64,000 nucleotides of DNA from Candidatus Eisenbacteria bacterium (lineage in GTDB: Bacteria > Eisenbacteria > RBG-16-71-46 > CAIMUX01 > JAHJDP01). The stretch covers positions 62,001 to 126,000 of the forward strand of contig JAHJDP010000012.1 of assembly GCA_018831195.1 (NCBI GenBank), given 5' to 3'. Position 1 is the stretch's first letter. Each line of letters begins with the position of its first letter. Positions 27,611 through 37,552 of this stretch are shown in pieces. Position numbers and translations under genes: made by a program. The notes below the pieces were generated by a model, which saw only the letters and a list, made by a program, of their open reading frames with translations, had not been told where the DNA came from and searched no databases.

Positions 27611-28282
27611 CTAGCTCGCCGAATCCTCTTTCTTGGCCCCTTCATCCGCAGCTTCAACCACAGCAGCTTCTTCAGCCGCCGCCGCTTCCGCCTCTGCCTC
27701 GGCCACTGTTTTCTCTTCGATCCTTTGACCGGTGATCGTCACGACGACCGCTTCCGCAGCATGCCGAATGAAAACCCCCTCGGGGGGTACGATATCCCTG
27801 ACATGTAGAGCCTGCCCCTTTTCCAGCGCACTCACATCAACCTCGAGATACGAGGGGATATTGATGGGGAGGCATTCGATTTCCAGCACTCTGAGAACAT
27901 GATCCTGGACGCCGGCCTGATCTTTGACGCCAATCGACAATCCGGTGAGATGAATAGGCACCGACAACTGTAAACGGCGCCCCGCCATCAATTCCTGAAA
28001 ATCGGCATGGACCAGACGGGAATGAATGGGATTTCGTTGGACATCCTTTATCAATGTCTGAATCGAGCGCCCTCCCTCATCTTTGAGCTGGAGTTCCACA
28101 ACGAGACTCGATCCCTCGCCACGGCGAAGCACCGACTCCAGTTCACGCGAGGATACAGAGATCATCAAGGGCAGTTCTCCGCCATAGATGATAGCGGGCA
28201 CCTCTCCCCCGGACCTCATCCGGCGGGCCGGCCCCTTACCCGTTTCGGACCGGATGGAAGCGTCTAGGGTAACGGATTTCAT
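27611..28282 (-). CDS. rplY: Ribosomal protein bL25 (CTC/TL5 form)
   Basis: 5S rRNA-binding protein of the general-stress CTC type, 223 aa. The N-terminal L25 domain (ETGKGPARRMRSGGEVPAIIY, LIKDVQRNPIHSRLVHADF) is followed by the TL5 beta-domain (IPIHLTGLSIGVKDQAG, IVPPEGVFIRHAAEAVV). The tail is rich in Glu and Ala. AAGGAGG lies 10 nt before the ATG. Confidence 0.95.
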   Translation of the reverse strand: MKSVTLDASIRSETGKGPARRMRSGGEVPAIIYGGELPLMISVSSRELESVLRRGEGSSLVVELQLKDEGGRSIQTLIKDVQRNPIHSRLVHADFQELMAGRRLQLSVPIHLTGLSIGVKDQAGVQDHVLRVLEIECLPINIPSYLEVDVSALEKGQALHVRDIVPPEGVFIRHAAEAVVVTITGQRIEEKTVAEAEAEAAAAEEAAVVEAADEGAKKEDSAS

Positions 28283-28359
28283 GTCGCCAAACCTCCTTTA
28301 AAACCGGCTACTATGACAGATTTCTTATGATTTTGAGAAACCCCGTGTCTCGCCGGATA

Positions 28360-29295
28360 CTAGATAAAAAGACTACTGAGGGATCGTTCCTCGTGAATTC
28401 TGCGGATGGCCTCCCCCAACAACTCATCAATAGACAACACGCGAATGCCGATCCCCTCCGGCACGTGCTCTTGCGGGATTGTATCCGTCACGACCAGTTC
28501 CTGGATATCCGAATTCCTCAAATTCTCAAAGGATTTCTCCGTGAGAATGGCATGAGTGCAGCCGGCATAGATCGTGCGAGCTCCATTTTCTTTCAAAGCC
28601 GCCGCAGCACGGGCCAAGGTTCCGCCGGTTGATATCATATCATCGAAAATGATCGCATTCTTGCCCTCAACCTCACCGATGAGATGCATGACAGCTGTTT
28701 CACCATCATCCGTCCGTCGCTTATCGACGAGAGCCAGATCGGCGCCGAGACGCTTCGCATAGGCGCGGGCCATCTTGGCGCTTCCGATATCCGGACCGAC
28801 AACCACCGTATCCTTCATGGCCCGATCCCGAAAATACCCCAAGAGCACGGGCGCCGCGAAGAGGTGATCGAAGGGGATATCGAAAAACCCCTGGATCTGC
28901 GAAGAGTGGAGATCCATTGTCAACACCCGGTCGGCTCCAGCAACGGTCACAAGATTCGCGACCAGCTTTGCGCTAATGGGAGCCCGAGGGCGATCCTTCC
29001 TATCTTGACGGGCATACCCAAAATACGGAATGACCGCCGTCACACGGCGGGGTGAAGCCCGCCGGAGGGCATCGACAACGATGAGGAGCTCCAGTAGGTT
29101 CTCGGCGGGAGCCTGCGTCGGTTGAACGACGAAGACATCACAGCCCCGAACATTTTCATTAATTCGGACCCGGATTTCCCCATCGTTAAATCGGCTGACC
29201 TTTGCATCAGAGGGCTCGATGCAGAGGTATTTGCAGATTCGGTCCGATAGGGGCCGGTTGGCCGTGCCCGTGAAGATCCGAAGAGTATCCAACAT
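28360..29295 (-). CDS. prs: Ribose-phosphate pyrophosphokinase (PRPP synthase)
   Basis: Makes PRPP from ribose-5-phosphate and ATP for nucleotide, His, Trp and NAD synthesis. About 311 aa, with FNDGEIRVRINENVRGCDVF, the flexible-loop YFGYARQDRKDRPRAPISAK, MDLHSSQIQGFFDIP, and the PRPP-binding loop IIFDDMISTGGTL. The open frame runs on to 29457 through the tRNA-Gln gene, so that part is not coding; ATG 29295 matches the family start, although only a weak GGGATT-type site is seen. Confidence 0.96.
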   Translation of the reverse strand: MLDTLRIFTGTANRPLSDRICKYLCIEPSDAKVSRFNDGEIRVRINENVRGCDVFVVQPTQAPAENLLELLIVVDALRRASPRRVTAVIPYFGYARQDRKDRPRAPISAKLVANLVTVAGADRVLTMDLHSSQIQGFFDIPFDHLFAAPVLLGYFRDRAMKDTVVVGPDIGSAKMARAYAKRLGADLALVDKRRTDDGETAVMHLIGEVEGKNAIIFDDMISTGGTLARAAAALKENGARTIYAGCTHAILTEKSFENLRNSDIQELVVTDTIPQEHVPEGIGIRVLSIDELLGEAIRRIHEERSLSSLFI

Positions 29296-29384
29296 AAATG
29301 CCAATCCCAGAACAAGGCCCCGGTGATGTTCCGGGACCTTGGGTTCTTTACTTCCTCTTAGAATCCAAGTAAGACCAGAAAACT

Positions 29385-29456
29385 CTGGGGCGGGAGGACT
29401 CGAACCTCCGGTAACAGGATCCAAAATCCTGTGTCTTACCACTAGACGACGCCCCA
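29385..29456 (-). tRNA. tRNA-Gln (anticodon TTG)
   Basis: The minus strand folds as a 72-nt cloverleaf. The acceptor TGGGGCG pairs with CGCCCCA. The anticodon loop is TTTTGGA (anticodon TTG), closed by CAGGA/TCCTG, and the T arm is GGAGG-TTCGAGT-CCTCC. CCA is not encoded. It sits 89 nt upstream of prs and probably shares its transcript. Confidence 0.95.
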
Positions 29457-29539
29457 AGCCAGATGCACATCTTAGCGCACCTGGTTCTTATCGTCTAGTC
29501 TCCTGGACGAGGGCTAGAATCAAGTCCTTGTGGGAGACC

Positions 29540-29602
29540 GATCGGTTTTACCGATCCACATTGTTCCCCGAAACCATTGAGGCCACGATCCTTGACGGCC
29601 TC
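29540..29602 (-). terminator. Paired hairpins downstream of spoVG
   Basis: Two inverted repeats follow the spoVG stop. One is GAGGCC/GGCCTC (29579-29584 and 29597-29602); the other is a perfect GATCGGT/ACCGATC with a 3-nt loop (29540-29556). No U tract follows. They may be terminator or processing structures before the tRNA. Confidence 0.3.
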
Positions 29603-29611
29603 CACACTCTA

Positions 29612-29881
29612 CTACGTCAGAGGAGCCGCTTCCAGCATCTCCAGGTATTTGGCGATAATCTGATCCTCCATCTCCTGCCGGGTTCCCCGGTTGATGGGAT
29701 GCACCAAATCCTGGTAGGTACCGTCCGGCTTCCGCCGGTTGGGCATGGCGACAAAAATTCCCTTCGACCCCTTGATGATCTTCATCCCCCGGATCACAAA
29801 GCAGTTATTGAGGGTCATGGTGACGAAGGCTTTTAGCTTGTCGTCATTGCGCAGAGTGATGCGAATTTCGGTGATTTCCAT
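29612..29881 (-). CDS. spoVG: SpoVG family RNA/DNA-binding regulator
   Basis: An 89-aa nucleic-acid-binding regulator with the full family sequence: MEITEIRITLRNDDKLKAFV, LNNCFVIRGMKIIKGSKGIF, VAMPNRRKPDGTYQDLVHPI and a C-terminal helix. The site GGTGGTG precedes the ATG. It stands between ispE and prs as in Firmicutes, although this genome shows diderm-type envelope genes, so a sporulation role is not implied. Confidence 0.95.
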   Translation of the reverse strand: MEITEIRITLRNDDKLKAFVTMTLNNCFVIRGMKIIKGSKGIFVAMPNRRKPDGTYQDLVHPINRGTRQEMEDQIIAKYLEMLEAAPLT

Positions 29882-30016
29882 TGAATCACCACCTTATGTT
29901 GGTCTGTTTAGGACCTACACAGTCCCCTGCTTACGCGGGCCTACAAAGAGACGACGCAAAATCGACTCAGATCAACGCTGCCAACAGGATAATACTTTAT
30001 CCTTGGGACGTCACCC

Positions 30017-30928
30017 TTATCTCCAGACCCATCCCTTCTGCGTCGCCCGTACCAGCTCGATACGACACCCGGAATCCATGAAGGCCCTCCGGGTTTCCTG
30101 TACCCGATCCTTCGGAGCGGGCCAGAAAAAGAGTGCCGATCCACTGCCTGTCATCCGAACAATGGGATAACCTAGCTCTTCTAAACGATCCCTGTATTCC
30201 AAGAGCTTCGGCGCCATTGTTCGAGCGGCCGCTTCAAGGTCATTGTTAAGTAGATCCGCCAATTCCCTGGCATCTCCAGTTACTATCAATTGCTGTACCA
30301 TCTTTGCACTTAGCGAGTTACGTGTCAAGCTTGGCTCAAAACACCCGTACACCTCACGCGTGGCCAGGTGGATCGGCGAAAGCAACAGCCCACACTCGAT
30401 ATCTATATTGGGGTGAAGGGGTTCCAGAATTTCTCCACGTCCTATGGCCCGGCAGGTCCCCCCTCGCAGGAAAAAAGGAATATCGGAACCGATCTCTGCC
30501 GCCAAGGACTCCAATTCCCGCAATTCCAGGGCCAGGCCCCACAGAACCGAACCGGCTGCCAGGGCGCATGCAGCATCGCTACTGCCGCCGCCCAGCCCCG
30601 CGCCCGCCGGGATCCCCTTCTTGATCTCCACCTCCATCCCCAAATTATTCCGCCCGACTTCGGTTCGAAGCCTATTCAACGCCTTCCAAACCAGGTTTTC
30701 CTCTCCATCCGGAATCCCCGGATCATCGCATACAACCCGAAGATGACCGGTACGGGAGGGTCGGAATTGGAGGGTGTCGGAGAGGTCGACGGTCTGCAGG
30801 ATCGTGTCGATTTCATGATACCCATCGGGGCGCCGGCCCAGAACCCGGAGCCCCAGATTGATCTTGGCATAGGCTTCGGCGATGCGGGGCTCCAGCGTCT
30901 CCGCCGTCTGTTCTCTTCGCGGCGTCAT
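30017..30928 (-). CDS. ispE: 4-diphosphocytidyl-2-C-methyl-D-erythritol kinase
   Basis: GHMP kinase of the MEP isoprenoid pathway. The 303 aa have AYAKINLGLRVLGRRPDGYH at about residue 18, the ATP loop PAGAGLGGGSSDAACAL near residue 108, IPFFLRGGTCRAIGRGE and the C-terminal MTGSGSALFFW. Its start overlaps the stop of the UbiA-type gene by one base. The ispE-spoVG-prs-rplY-pth order is a well-known conserved cluster. Confidence 0.96.
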   Translation of the reverse strand: MTPRREQTAETLEPRIAEAYAKINLGLRVLGRRPDGYHEIDTILQTVDLSDTLQFRPSRTGHLRVVCDDPGIPDGEENLVWKALNRLRTEVGRNNLGMEVEIKKGIPAGAGLGGGSSDAACALAAGSVLWGLALELRELESLAAEIGSDIPFFLRGGTCRAIGRGEILEPLHPNIDIECGLLLSPIHLATREVYGCFEPSLTRNSLSAKMVQQLIVTGDARELADLLNNDLEAAARTMAPKLLEYRDRLEELGYPIVRMTGSGSALFFWPAPKDRVQETRRAFMDSGCRIELVRATQKGWVWR

Positions 30929-31809
30929 CAGGAAGGGATGAGATAGAGGAAGGTGAGGACGGCGCCGAACCAGAGAATGATATTAATCAACAGCGGGCCG
31001 TCGGCCAGCAGCGCCTCGGAGGGGGCGCCTCCCTGCCCCTTTTTGAAAACCAGATAGAGATATCTGAAAATCCCAAAAACGACAAAGGGGACGGTATAGA
31101 CCAATCGGGAGGTACCCAATCTTGCCTGTGTTTGAGGAGAGACCGTATATATTGTATAACCAAGAATCGTGGCGGCGGTAACAATGGAGATAAATTGATC
31201 CAAGAGCGCCGGAGGATATTCGGCCAGGATCGCCCGGTGGGATCCGGCGTTATCGAGGAGGAGGGTGCGTTCATGCCGGCGCTTGGCCACGGCGAGAAAG
31301 AGAGCCAGAAAAAAGGTGCAAACCAAAAGCCAAGGAGAGATTTCCGCCGGAGGAGATAAGACCTCAACACCGGCCACGGCGCGTATAACAAACCCGATAG
31401 CGATGATCATCACATCAAGCAATACCACTCGTTTCAACTTCCAGGAGTAGAGAAGATTCACAATGAAATAGGCCATGGCCAGAATTCCGAAGGATCGCTG
31501 CAGTTTAAAGGCCAATATCAATCCGGTGAAGGCCAAAACCAACGCAAGGACAAGAGCGCCCGTGATGGGGAACCGTCCGGCGGCAAGGGGGCGGTTTTTC
31601 TTTTGGGGATGGGCTCGATCCTGCTCGAGATCCGCCAAATCGTTAAAGATATACACGGCTGAAGAGAGCAGGCAGAAGGTGCCGAATCCGGCCAGAGCCC
31701 TGAGAAGACTCGCCGTGTGCGTGAATTCTTGGGCGAAGACGACACCGGCAAAGAGGACGACATTCTTGGTCCACTGGCGAACCCTCAGGAGATGTATCAG
31801 GGTTTTCAT
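30928..31809 (-). CDS. UbiA-family prenyltransferase, decaprenyl-phosphate phosphoribosyltransferase-like
   Basis: Integral membrane transferase, 293 aa with about eight hydrophobic helices. The first Asp-rich motif is NDLADLEQDRAHPQKKNRPLAAG at about residues 57-79. With LLRVRQWTKNVVLFAGVVFA and the late AKRRHERTLL segment, it fits the DPPR-synthase branch (Rv3806c-like), which attaches phosphoribose to a polyprenyl phosphate, better than quinone-pathway UbiA. ATG 31809 overlaps the rfbD stop (ATGA). A role in surface-glycan precursor synthesis is inferred. Confidence 0.8.
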   Translation of the reverse strand: MKTLIHLLRVRQWTKNVVLFAGVVFAQEFTHTASLLRALAGFGTFCLLSSAVYIFNDLADLEQDRAHPQKKNRPLAAGRFPITGALVLALVLAFTGLILAFKLQRSFGILAMAYFIVNLLYSWKLKRVVLLDVMIIAIGFVIRAVAGVEVLSPPAEISPWLLVCTFFLALFLAVAKRRHERTLLLDNAGSHRAILAEYPPALLDQFISIVTAATILGYTIYTVSPQTQARLGTSRLVYTVPFVVFGIFRYLYLVFKKGQGGAPSEALLADGPLLINIILWFGAVLTFLYLIPS

Positions 31810-32654
31810 GATTCCGCCAACTCCCCGAGATACTCCCGTAATCCTGCGCGCCATGACGGCGGAGACCAGGAAAAGGTGTGCCTGAAATTGGAGGTGTCGA
31901 GGACGCTATAACGCGGCCGCTCTGCAGGCCGATGCGATTCCATCGTATTCAGGGGATGAAGCCGGGTCTCTGCGAGACCGGAAAGCTTGAGGATCTCTTG
32001 GGCGAAGTCAAACCAAGTGGTGGCCCCATCTGATGTCAGATGATAAATGCCATAGAGACCCGATCCGAGCAACCGATCAACCCCTTCCGCCACATGAGGG
32101 GCATAGGTGGGCGCCAGGATCTGATCAGAAACGACATCCAATCTCTCACCCAACCGAGCCTTCCGAAGAATCGTCTCGGGGAAGCAAGCGCCACCCACAC
32201 CGAAAAGTCCCGAAATGCGAATGATGACGTGCCGTGCGACGATCCCGGCGACGGCCTCTTCGCCAAACGACTTGCTCCGGCCATAGACATTCAATGGATT
32301 CTTGGCATCATGCTCTCTATACGGCTCTTTAGAAGTTCCATCGAAGACATAATCGCTGCTGAAATAGATAAGATCCGCACCATACTTCAACGCCGCGGCG
32401 GCCACATTTCTCGCGCCCCAAGCGTTGATCCGGAAGGCCTTCTGCGGATCTGATTCACAAGCGTCAACATGGGTCCAGGCCCCGCAATGAAGGATCGTTT
32501 CCGGCCGGATATCACCAGCGACCGCGAAGACCTCTGCGGTCTTTTCGACATCCATCTCTTCACGACCGGTAATCACCACCTCATGGCGGGATTGAAGCCT
32601 CTTGATCAGAGCCCTCGCCAACATTCCCTTACCACCGGTGATGAGGATCTTCAC
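31806..32654 (-). CDS. rfbD: dTDP-4-dehydrorhamnose reductase family (SDR)
   Basis: NAD(P)H-dependent extended SDR, 282 aa. It has ILITGGKGMLARALIKRL at the N-terminus, the DVEKTAEVF...ILHCGAWTHVDACESD core, the YFSSDYVFDG motif and the YGRSKSFGEEAV catalytic Tyr-Lys pair. The usual substrate is dTDP-4-dehydrorhamnose, but other rfb genes are absent, so the exact sugar is uncertain. The start is GTG. Confidence 0.85.
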   Translation of the reverse strand: MKILITGGKGMLARALIKRLQSRHEVVITGREEMDVEKTAEVFAVAGDIRPETILHCGAWTHVDACESDPQKAFRINAWGARNVAAAALKYGADLIYFSSDYVFDGTSKEPYREHDAKNPLNVYGRSKSFGEEAVAGIVARHVIIRISGLFGVGGACFPETILRKARLGERLDVVSDQILAPTYAPHVAEGVDRLLGSGLYGIYHLTSDGATTWFDFAQEILKLSGLAETRLHPLNTMESHRPAERPRYSVLDTSNFRHTFSWSPPSWRAGLREYLGELAES

Positions 32655-32694
32655 AACGCTCGTCTCCCATTCCTATTTTGGGACCTCAACTGCT

Positions 32695-35298
32695 TTAAAC
32701 CCTCAATTTCTCCCGCAGCCAGTTCCGGGCCGTCTCCAAAGTCTCTTCCAACTTTTCTGGATCACCCACACCCCCCAGCGCCATCCGGGGTTTCCCGCCG
32801 CCCCGCCCCCCCGAAACGGCAGCTGCGGTTCGAATCAGCTCATCGGCGCGCAGATCGATTTCGGAAACCAGATCCTGGGTGACAAAGGCCAGCAGAGGCA
32901 TCTTGTCCCCGACCCTGGCCACGAGCAAACCGGCGCCGGATCCAAGGGCTTTCACAATATGGTCCCCTTGCTTTCTCAGAAGATCGACCGAAGCCGCCTC
33001 AGTCTGGCCCACAACAAACTTCCGGCCTCCGATCGACTCGGCATTCTTAATGAGATCTTCGAGATTGGAACTCGGTCTCTGCTCCAAGGCATTGCGGACA
33101 TCCTTGCGAAGCTTCGCGATTTCAGCAAAAAGCTGATCCACCTTGGGCGCGATTTCATTTTGTGGAACCTGGAGTGAACGCCGGAGATGACGCATCGTCT
33201 CCTGCATCTCACGCCGGACGAGAAAGGCCTGTTCTCCCGTCACGGCCTCAATCCGGCGAATACCGGCGCTGATCGTGCCTTCCTCGAGAAGAATACACTG
33301 CCCGATCTCAGCTGTATTCCGCACATGCGTTCCCCCACAGAGTTCCCGGCTGGCCTCGCCGATCTCCACCCGCCGGACCCGGTCTTCATATTTTTCACCG
33401 AAGAGGGCCATGACTCCGGCTTCGATCGCCGCATCATAATCCGACCAATGAATATTCACAGGAATGGCCTGGAGGATCCTATCATTGATCCATTGTTCAA
33501 CCGCGGCCAATGGCTCGGGCTCCACCGGTCCGTAATGGGTAAAGTCAAATCTTAACCGCGCCGGTGACACGAGCGATCCGGCCTGGGTGACATGAGTTCC
33601 GAGAACCTCACGCAGCGCGGCGTGAAGCAGATGTGTAGCGGTATGGTTTCGCGCGGTGGATATCCGGTTGGATGCCGAGACGGACGCCCGAACCGGTTTA
33701 TCATTCCACCCTCCCCTGCTGAGTTTCACGCGATGGAGGATTTCGCCGCTGCGCTTTTGCGTTTCCAGGACTTCTGATTCCAGGCCGTCGTTGAAGAGAA
33801 TCCCGATATCCCCGACCTGGCCGCCCGATTCGGGATAAAAGGGTGTTTCCTCCAGCACAACCCAATACTCACCCGGTTTGTCCGGCACCGGAGCTATCCG
33901 CCGAACCCGTGTTTCAATCTCCAGAGACTCATTTCCAACGAAACGGCTGCTCTCCCCTTTGGAATATTCCGTCCATTCCAAGGACTCTCCATCCGATTTC
34001 TGAAACGTAGAAGCACTGCGGGATTTTTCCTTCTGCCGCTCCATTTGCCTTGTGAATCCTTCTTCATCCACTTCCAGACCCTGCTCAGCAGCCATCTCCC
34101 GCACCAAATCAAGGGGAAAACCATAGGTGTCGTACAGCAGGAAGGCATCCTTCCCCGCGAGTCTTTTTGATTCCGAATCCCGCACTGTTTGGGCCAAACG
34201 CTCGAAGCGGTTCAAGCCGGCCTCCAGGGTTTCGGTGAATCTTTCCTCTTCACCCTTCAACGCCATCGAAACCCGGGGCAGAGCTTCAACTAATTCAGGA
34301 TAGGCGGGGGACATGACCTCTGTCACCGTTTCAGCCAGCCGGTGGAGGAAAGGTTCCCGCAATCCCATGAGGTGGCCCTGCAGGGCGGCGCGTCTCAAAA
34401 TTCTACGAAGGACATAGCCCCGTCCTTCATTGCTTGGCATGATCCCTTCGGCAAAAGCAAAGGTCAGGGCCCGGACATGATCGGCGACAATGTTCATCGA
34501 AGAGGCATGACCGGCATATGGCTTTTGTACAAACTCTTCCAAACGCCGGATAACCGGCTGGAATAGATCGGTGGCGAAAATCGTCTGCTGGCCTTGCAGA
34601 ACCATAACAACCCGTTCCAGACCGATGCCGGTGTCGATGCCGCGATTCAGGAGCGGCGCCAGGCTGCCATCGGGCTGTTTATCAAACTGCGGGAAGACGA
34701 AATTGCCGATCTCCACCCAGCGATCGCAATCGCACCCCGGTCCGCAATTGGGATTGGAACACTCAAAAGACGGGCCCAGATCGTAGTAAACTTCCGACGA
34801 GGGGCCGCAGGGTCCTGTGTCGCCCGCCGGTCCCCAGAAATTATGTTCCTCCCCCAGGCGAAAGATCCAATCCTCCGGCAATCCAATCTCGTCACGCCAA
34901 ATGGCGAAGGCCTCGTCATCATCATTGAAAACCGAGACGCGCATCCGCTCTTCAGGGATCCCATAAACATTCCGGAAGAGCTCCCAATTCCAGGAGATCG
35001 CCTCCCTTTTAAAATAATCTCCGAAAGAGAAGTGGCCCAGCATTTCAAAGAATGTACAATGCCGCGGCGTCCGCCCCACATCTTCCAGGTCGGTTGCCCG
35101 GAGGCACTTCTGGACGGAAACGGCGCGCCGGTATTCCGGATTTGCAGTGACCCACATCGATTTAAAGGGAACCATCCCGGCCGATGTGAAAAGCAGCGTC
35201 GGATCCCCCTGGGGCAACAATGGCGCGCTTTTACAAAAGCGATGGTCCCGCTCTTTGTAGAATTCCAAAAATATTCTACGGATGTCCGCTGCAGTCAT
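32695..35298 (-). CDS. alaS: Alanyl-tRNA synthetase
   Basis: Charges tRNA-Ala and edits mischarged Ser/Gly. 867 aa, near the usual 876. The class II core includes PTLLFTSAGMVPFK, CTFFEMLGHFSFGDYFK and NRGIDTGIGLERVV. The editing domain carries HTATHLLHAAL and CGGTHV, the zinc ligands. The C-terminal DHHA1 part ends with SGGRGGGKPRMALGG. It follows recX by 50 nt. Confidence 0.98.
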   Translation of the reverse strand: MTAADIRRIFLEFYKERDHRFCKSAPLLPQGDPTLLFTSAGMVPFKSMWVTANPEYRRAVSVQKCLRATDLEDVGRTPRHCTFFEMLGHFSFGDYFKREAISWNWELFRNVYGIPEERMRVSVFNDDDEAFAIWRDEIGLPEDWIFRLGEEHNFWGPAGDTGPCGPSSEVYYDLGPSFECSNPNCGPGCDCDRWVEIGNFVFPQFDKQPDGSLAPLLNRGIDTGIGLERVVMVLQGQQTIFATDLFQPVIRRLEEFVQKPYAGHASSMNIVADHVRALTFAFAEGIMPSNEGRGYVLRRILRRAALQGHLMGLREPFLHRLAETVTEVMSPAYPELVEALPRVSMALKGEEERFTETLEAGLNRFERLAQTVRDSESKRLAGKDAFLLYDTYGFPLDLVREMAAEQGLEVDEEGFTRQMERQKEKSRSASTFQKSDGESLEWTEYSKGESSRFVGNESLEIETRVRRIAPVPDKPGEYWVVLEETPFYPESGGQVGDIGILFNDGLESEVLETQKRSGEILHRVKLSRGGWNDKPVRASVSASNRISTARNHTATHLLHAALREVLGTHVTQAGSLVSPARLRFDFTHYGPVEPEPLAAVEQWINDRILQAIPVNIHWSDYDAAIEAGVMALFGEKYEDRVRRVEIGEASRELCGGTHVRNTAEIGQCILLEEGTISAGIRRIEAVTGEQAFLVRREMQETMRHLRRSLQVPQNEIAPKVDQLFAEIAKLRKDVRNALEQRPSSNLEDLIKNAESIGGRKFVVGQTEAASVDLLRKQGDHIVKALGSGAGLLVARVGDKMPLLAFVTQDLVSEIDLRADELIRTAAAVSGGRGGGKPRMALGGVGDPEKLEETLETARNWLREKLRV

Positions 35299-35348
35299 AA
35301 TCCATTACTCTCTCCGGCTGCGGGTTATTAGGAACCGAAGGATCGGTT

Positions 35349-35852
35349 TCAATCAAATCCCCCATCTGCCGGCGTTTCGACCTCCGCCATCTCTCCGGCC
35401 AAACGGCGGGCCAAAGAGAGCGGATAACCCTTCGTGCGCAACCACCGTATAAGAGAAACCCTCCGGCTCTTCAAATCACCGGAAAGGCTTCTCCACCGGC
35501 GCAGCGCTTGAGAACGCGCCATTTCCTCTTCGGGAAACTCGGCCTGGAATTCGCTCAAGACCCTTTGCCGGATCTCCAGAGCCACGCCGCGCGCCGAAAG
35601 TTCCCGATCGATCATCCTATATGATTTGGGACGAAGCCGGATCCGATCCCGAACAAAGAACGTTGCGAATCGTTCATCGTTGATCCACCCCCGAGCTTCA
35701 TAGATGTTGAGCAGATCTTCTATGCGCTCGTTCGCATGTCCCTTTTGTTTGAGACGTCTTTCCAGCTCCTTGCGGCATCTTTCCCGGACTTTGAGAAGTC
35801 TCAACGCATCCCGCTCGAGGGCCGCATCCCGCGCCGGGACAGGGGGCTTCAC
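35349..35852 (-). CDS. recX: RecA regulator RecX
   Basis: Modulates RecA filaments. The 167 aa form the three-helix repeats of the family: [40 protein letters not shown] and [18 protein letters not shown]. The start overlaps the recA stop by four bases (ATGA), which is typical of recA-recX pairs. Confidence 0.93.
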   Translation of the reverse strand: MKPPVPARDAALERDALRLLKVRERCRKELERRLKQKGHANERIEDLLNIYEARGWINDERFATFFVRDRIRLRPKSYRMIDRELSARGVALEIRQRVLSEFQAEFPEEEMARSQALRRWRSLSGDLKSRRVSLIRWLRTKGYPLSLARRLAGEMAEVETPADGGFD

Positions 35853-36931
35853 GACTTACCGCGCCCCTTCCGCGAGCCTTTCCCAGACGTTACGATCGCC
35901 TCCACCGATTCGGCGGAGAGGCTCTTTGGAGTCGGCAGCTCAGCGGCCTGGCGAACCTCTTTTTCCAGCTTTGCCAGGAGCGCGGGCTGATCGAGAAGGG
36001 ATTTTCGGGCGTTCTCCCGTCCCTGGCCGAGACGCTCTTCACCATAGGACATCCAGGTTCCCGATCGTGAAACAATGCCGAATTCAATACCCAGATCGAG
36101 GAGTTCACCGGTCGTGTTGATCCCTTCATTAAATAGAAGATCGAATTCCGCCGACCGGAAGGGCGCGGCAACCTTATTTTTAACCACCCGGACCCGCACA
36201 CGGTTTCCGACAGCCTGTTCCTTCTCTTTGATGCTCGCGACCCTGCGGATATCCAACCGAACCGATGAATAGAATTTGAGGGCGTTGCCACCCGACGTCG
36301 TTTCAGGATTTCCGAACATGACACCGATCTTCATCCTGATTTGATTAATAAAGATAATGATGCAGTGGCTTTTGCTGATCGAGCCGGTCAGCTTTCGCAG
36401 CGCCTGGCTCATCAATCGCGCCTGAAGTCCCACATGAGCGTCACCCATCTCCCCTTCGATTTCCGCCCGGGGGACGAGCGCCGCGACCGAATCGATGGCG
36501 ATAATATCAACCGCGCCACTTCGCACCAGTTGATCTGCGATTTCAAGAGCCTCCTCACCTGTATCAGGCTGGGAAACATGGAGGTTTTCGATATCCACGC
36601 CAAGAAGCCGCGCATAGGAGGGCTGGAGAGCATGTTCGGCATCGATAAAGACGGCATTGCCGCCGAGTTTTTGGGCCTGCGCCAGTATCGAAAGGGTCAG
36701 GGTCGTTTTGCCGGAAGATTCGGGTCCGAAGACCTCAATCACCCGTCCCCTCGGAATTCCTCCGACACCGAGCGCGATATCCAAACCGAGGCTTCCGGTG
36801 GGGATAACATCCAAGGCCTTCGGAGCCTTATTATCTCCCAGACGCATGATCGACCCCTGACCGAACTGCTTCTCAATCTGAGATACAGCCAATTCAAAAG
36901 CTTTGGCTCTTTCATTGGTGTCTGACGCCAT
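35849..36931 (-). CDS. recA: Recombinase RecA
   Basis: ATP-dependent homologous recombinase and SOS co-protease. 360 aa with [20 protein letters not shown], Walker [11 protein letters not shown], Walker [21 protein letters not shown], the L2-region [19 protein letters not shown], and a basic C-terminal tip ([11 protein letters not shown]) where many bacteria have an acidic tail. AAGGAG lies 8 nt before the ATG. No LexA box was recognised upstream. Confidence 0.98.
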   Translation of the reverse strand: MASDTNERAKAFELAVSQIEKQFGQGSIMRLGDNKAPKALDVIPTGSLGLDIALGVGGIPRGRVIEVFGPESSGKTTLTLSILAQAQKLGGNAVFIDAEHALQPSYARLLGVDIENLHVSQPDTGEEALEIADQLVRSGAVDIIAIDSVAALVPRAEIEGEMGDAHVGLQARLMSQALRKLTGSISKSHCIIIFINQIRMKIGVMFGNPETTSGGNALKFYSSVRLDIRRVASIKEKEQAVGNRVRVRVVKNKVAAPFRSAEFDLLFNEGINTTGELLDLGIEFGIVSRSGTWMSYGEERLGQGRENARKSLLDQPALLAKLEKEVRQAAELPTPKSLSAESVEAIVTSGKGSRKGRGKS

Positions 36932-36934
36932 CAG

Positions 36935-37552
36935 TTATTCTCCTTCATCAGGCGGCTCATTCCCGCGGGAGGGAGCCTCCACGAGTGTTGTGTACAGAGG
37001 TCCTTGGGGGCGTAGGATGCTACGAAATAACTGCATCGAACGAATCATAAAAGGCCCGGGGGCGGGTGTCAAACCGCCCTGGGAGCCCTCGAGAGCCGCC
37101 CCATCCAATTTTTCCCCACGCCGGACCCGGCCCAAAGTTAAATGGGCGCGGAAGGGTTTATCTGGAGGGCCAAATCCAAAATCCCTCAAACGGGCCTGAG
37201 TATCATCTATCAGAGGAGTGAGACGATTCTCGAGATCATTCAATCCCACCCATATAACCTGGGCCTTGCGGCTGGATGGAAAGGCTCCAAGCCCGCCCCA
37301 GGAGACAGGCACGGCATCCCAAGCGCCGGCCAACCTCTCGATGGCGCGCCGGGCCTGCATCAACCGGCCCTTGTTCAATCCGCCAAAGAAATAGATTGTC
37401 AAATGCAGGTTCTCCGGAGCCACCCACTTTACACATCCCCGCCCGAGCTTTTCCATCATCTGAGAGGAAAGTGCTGTCGGATAGGCGAGGTCCTCTTTTG
37501 AGAAGGTCAGCGCCAGAAAGCACCGGGTGATCCGCTCTCCCTTATCTTCCAT
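36935..37552 (-). CDS. thpR: RNA 2',3'-cyclic phosphodiesterase (2H/LigT family)
   Basis: 205 aa with the two 2H motifs, HLTIYFFG (about residue 50) and HLTLGRV (about residue 137), and the N-terminal RCFLALTFS strand. It opens 2',3'-cyclic phosphates on RNA ends in vitro. It overlaps cinA by 11 nt and precedes recA by 3 nt, a common arrangement. Confidence 0.92.
   Translation of the reverse strand: MEDKGERITRCFLALTFSKEDLAYPTALSSQMMEKLGRGCVKWVAPENLHLTIYFFGGLNKGRLMQARRAIERLAGAWDAVPVSWGGLGAFPSSRKAQVIWVGLNDLENRLTPLIDDTQARLRDFGFGPPDKPFRAHLTLGRVRRGEKLDGAALEGSQGGLTPAPGPFMIRSMQLFRSILRPQGPLYTTLVEAPSRGNEPPDEGE

Noticed and set aside
29296-29457. Upstream extension of prs
   Set aside because: It reads through tRNA-Gln; PRPP synthases start at 29295.
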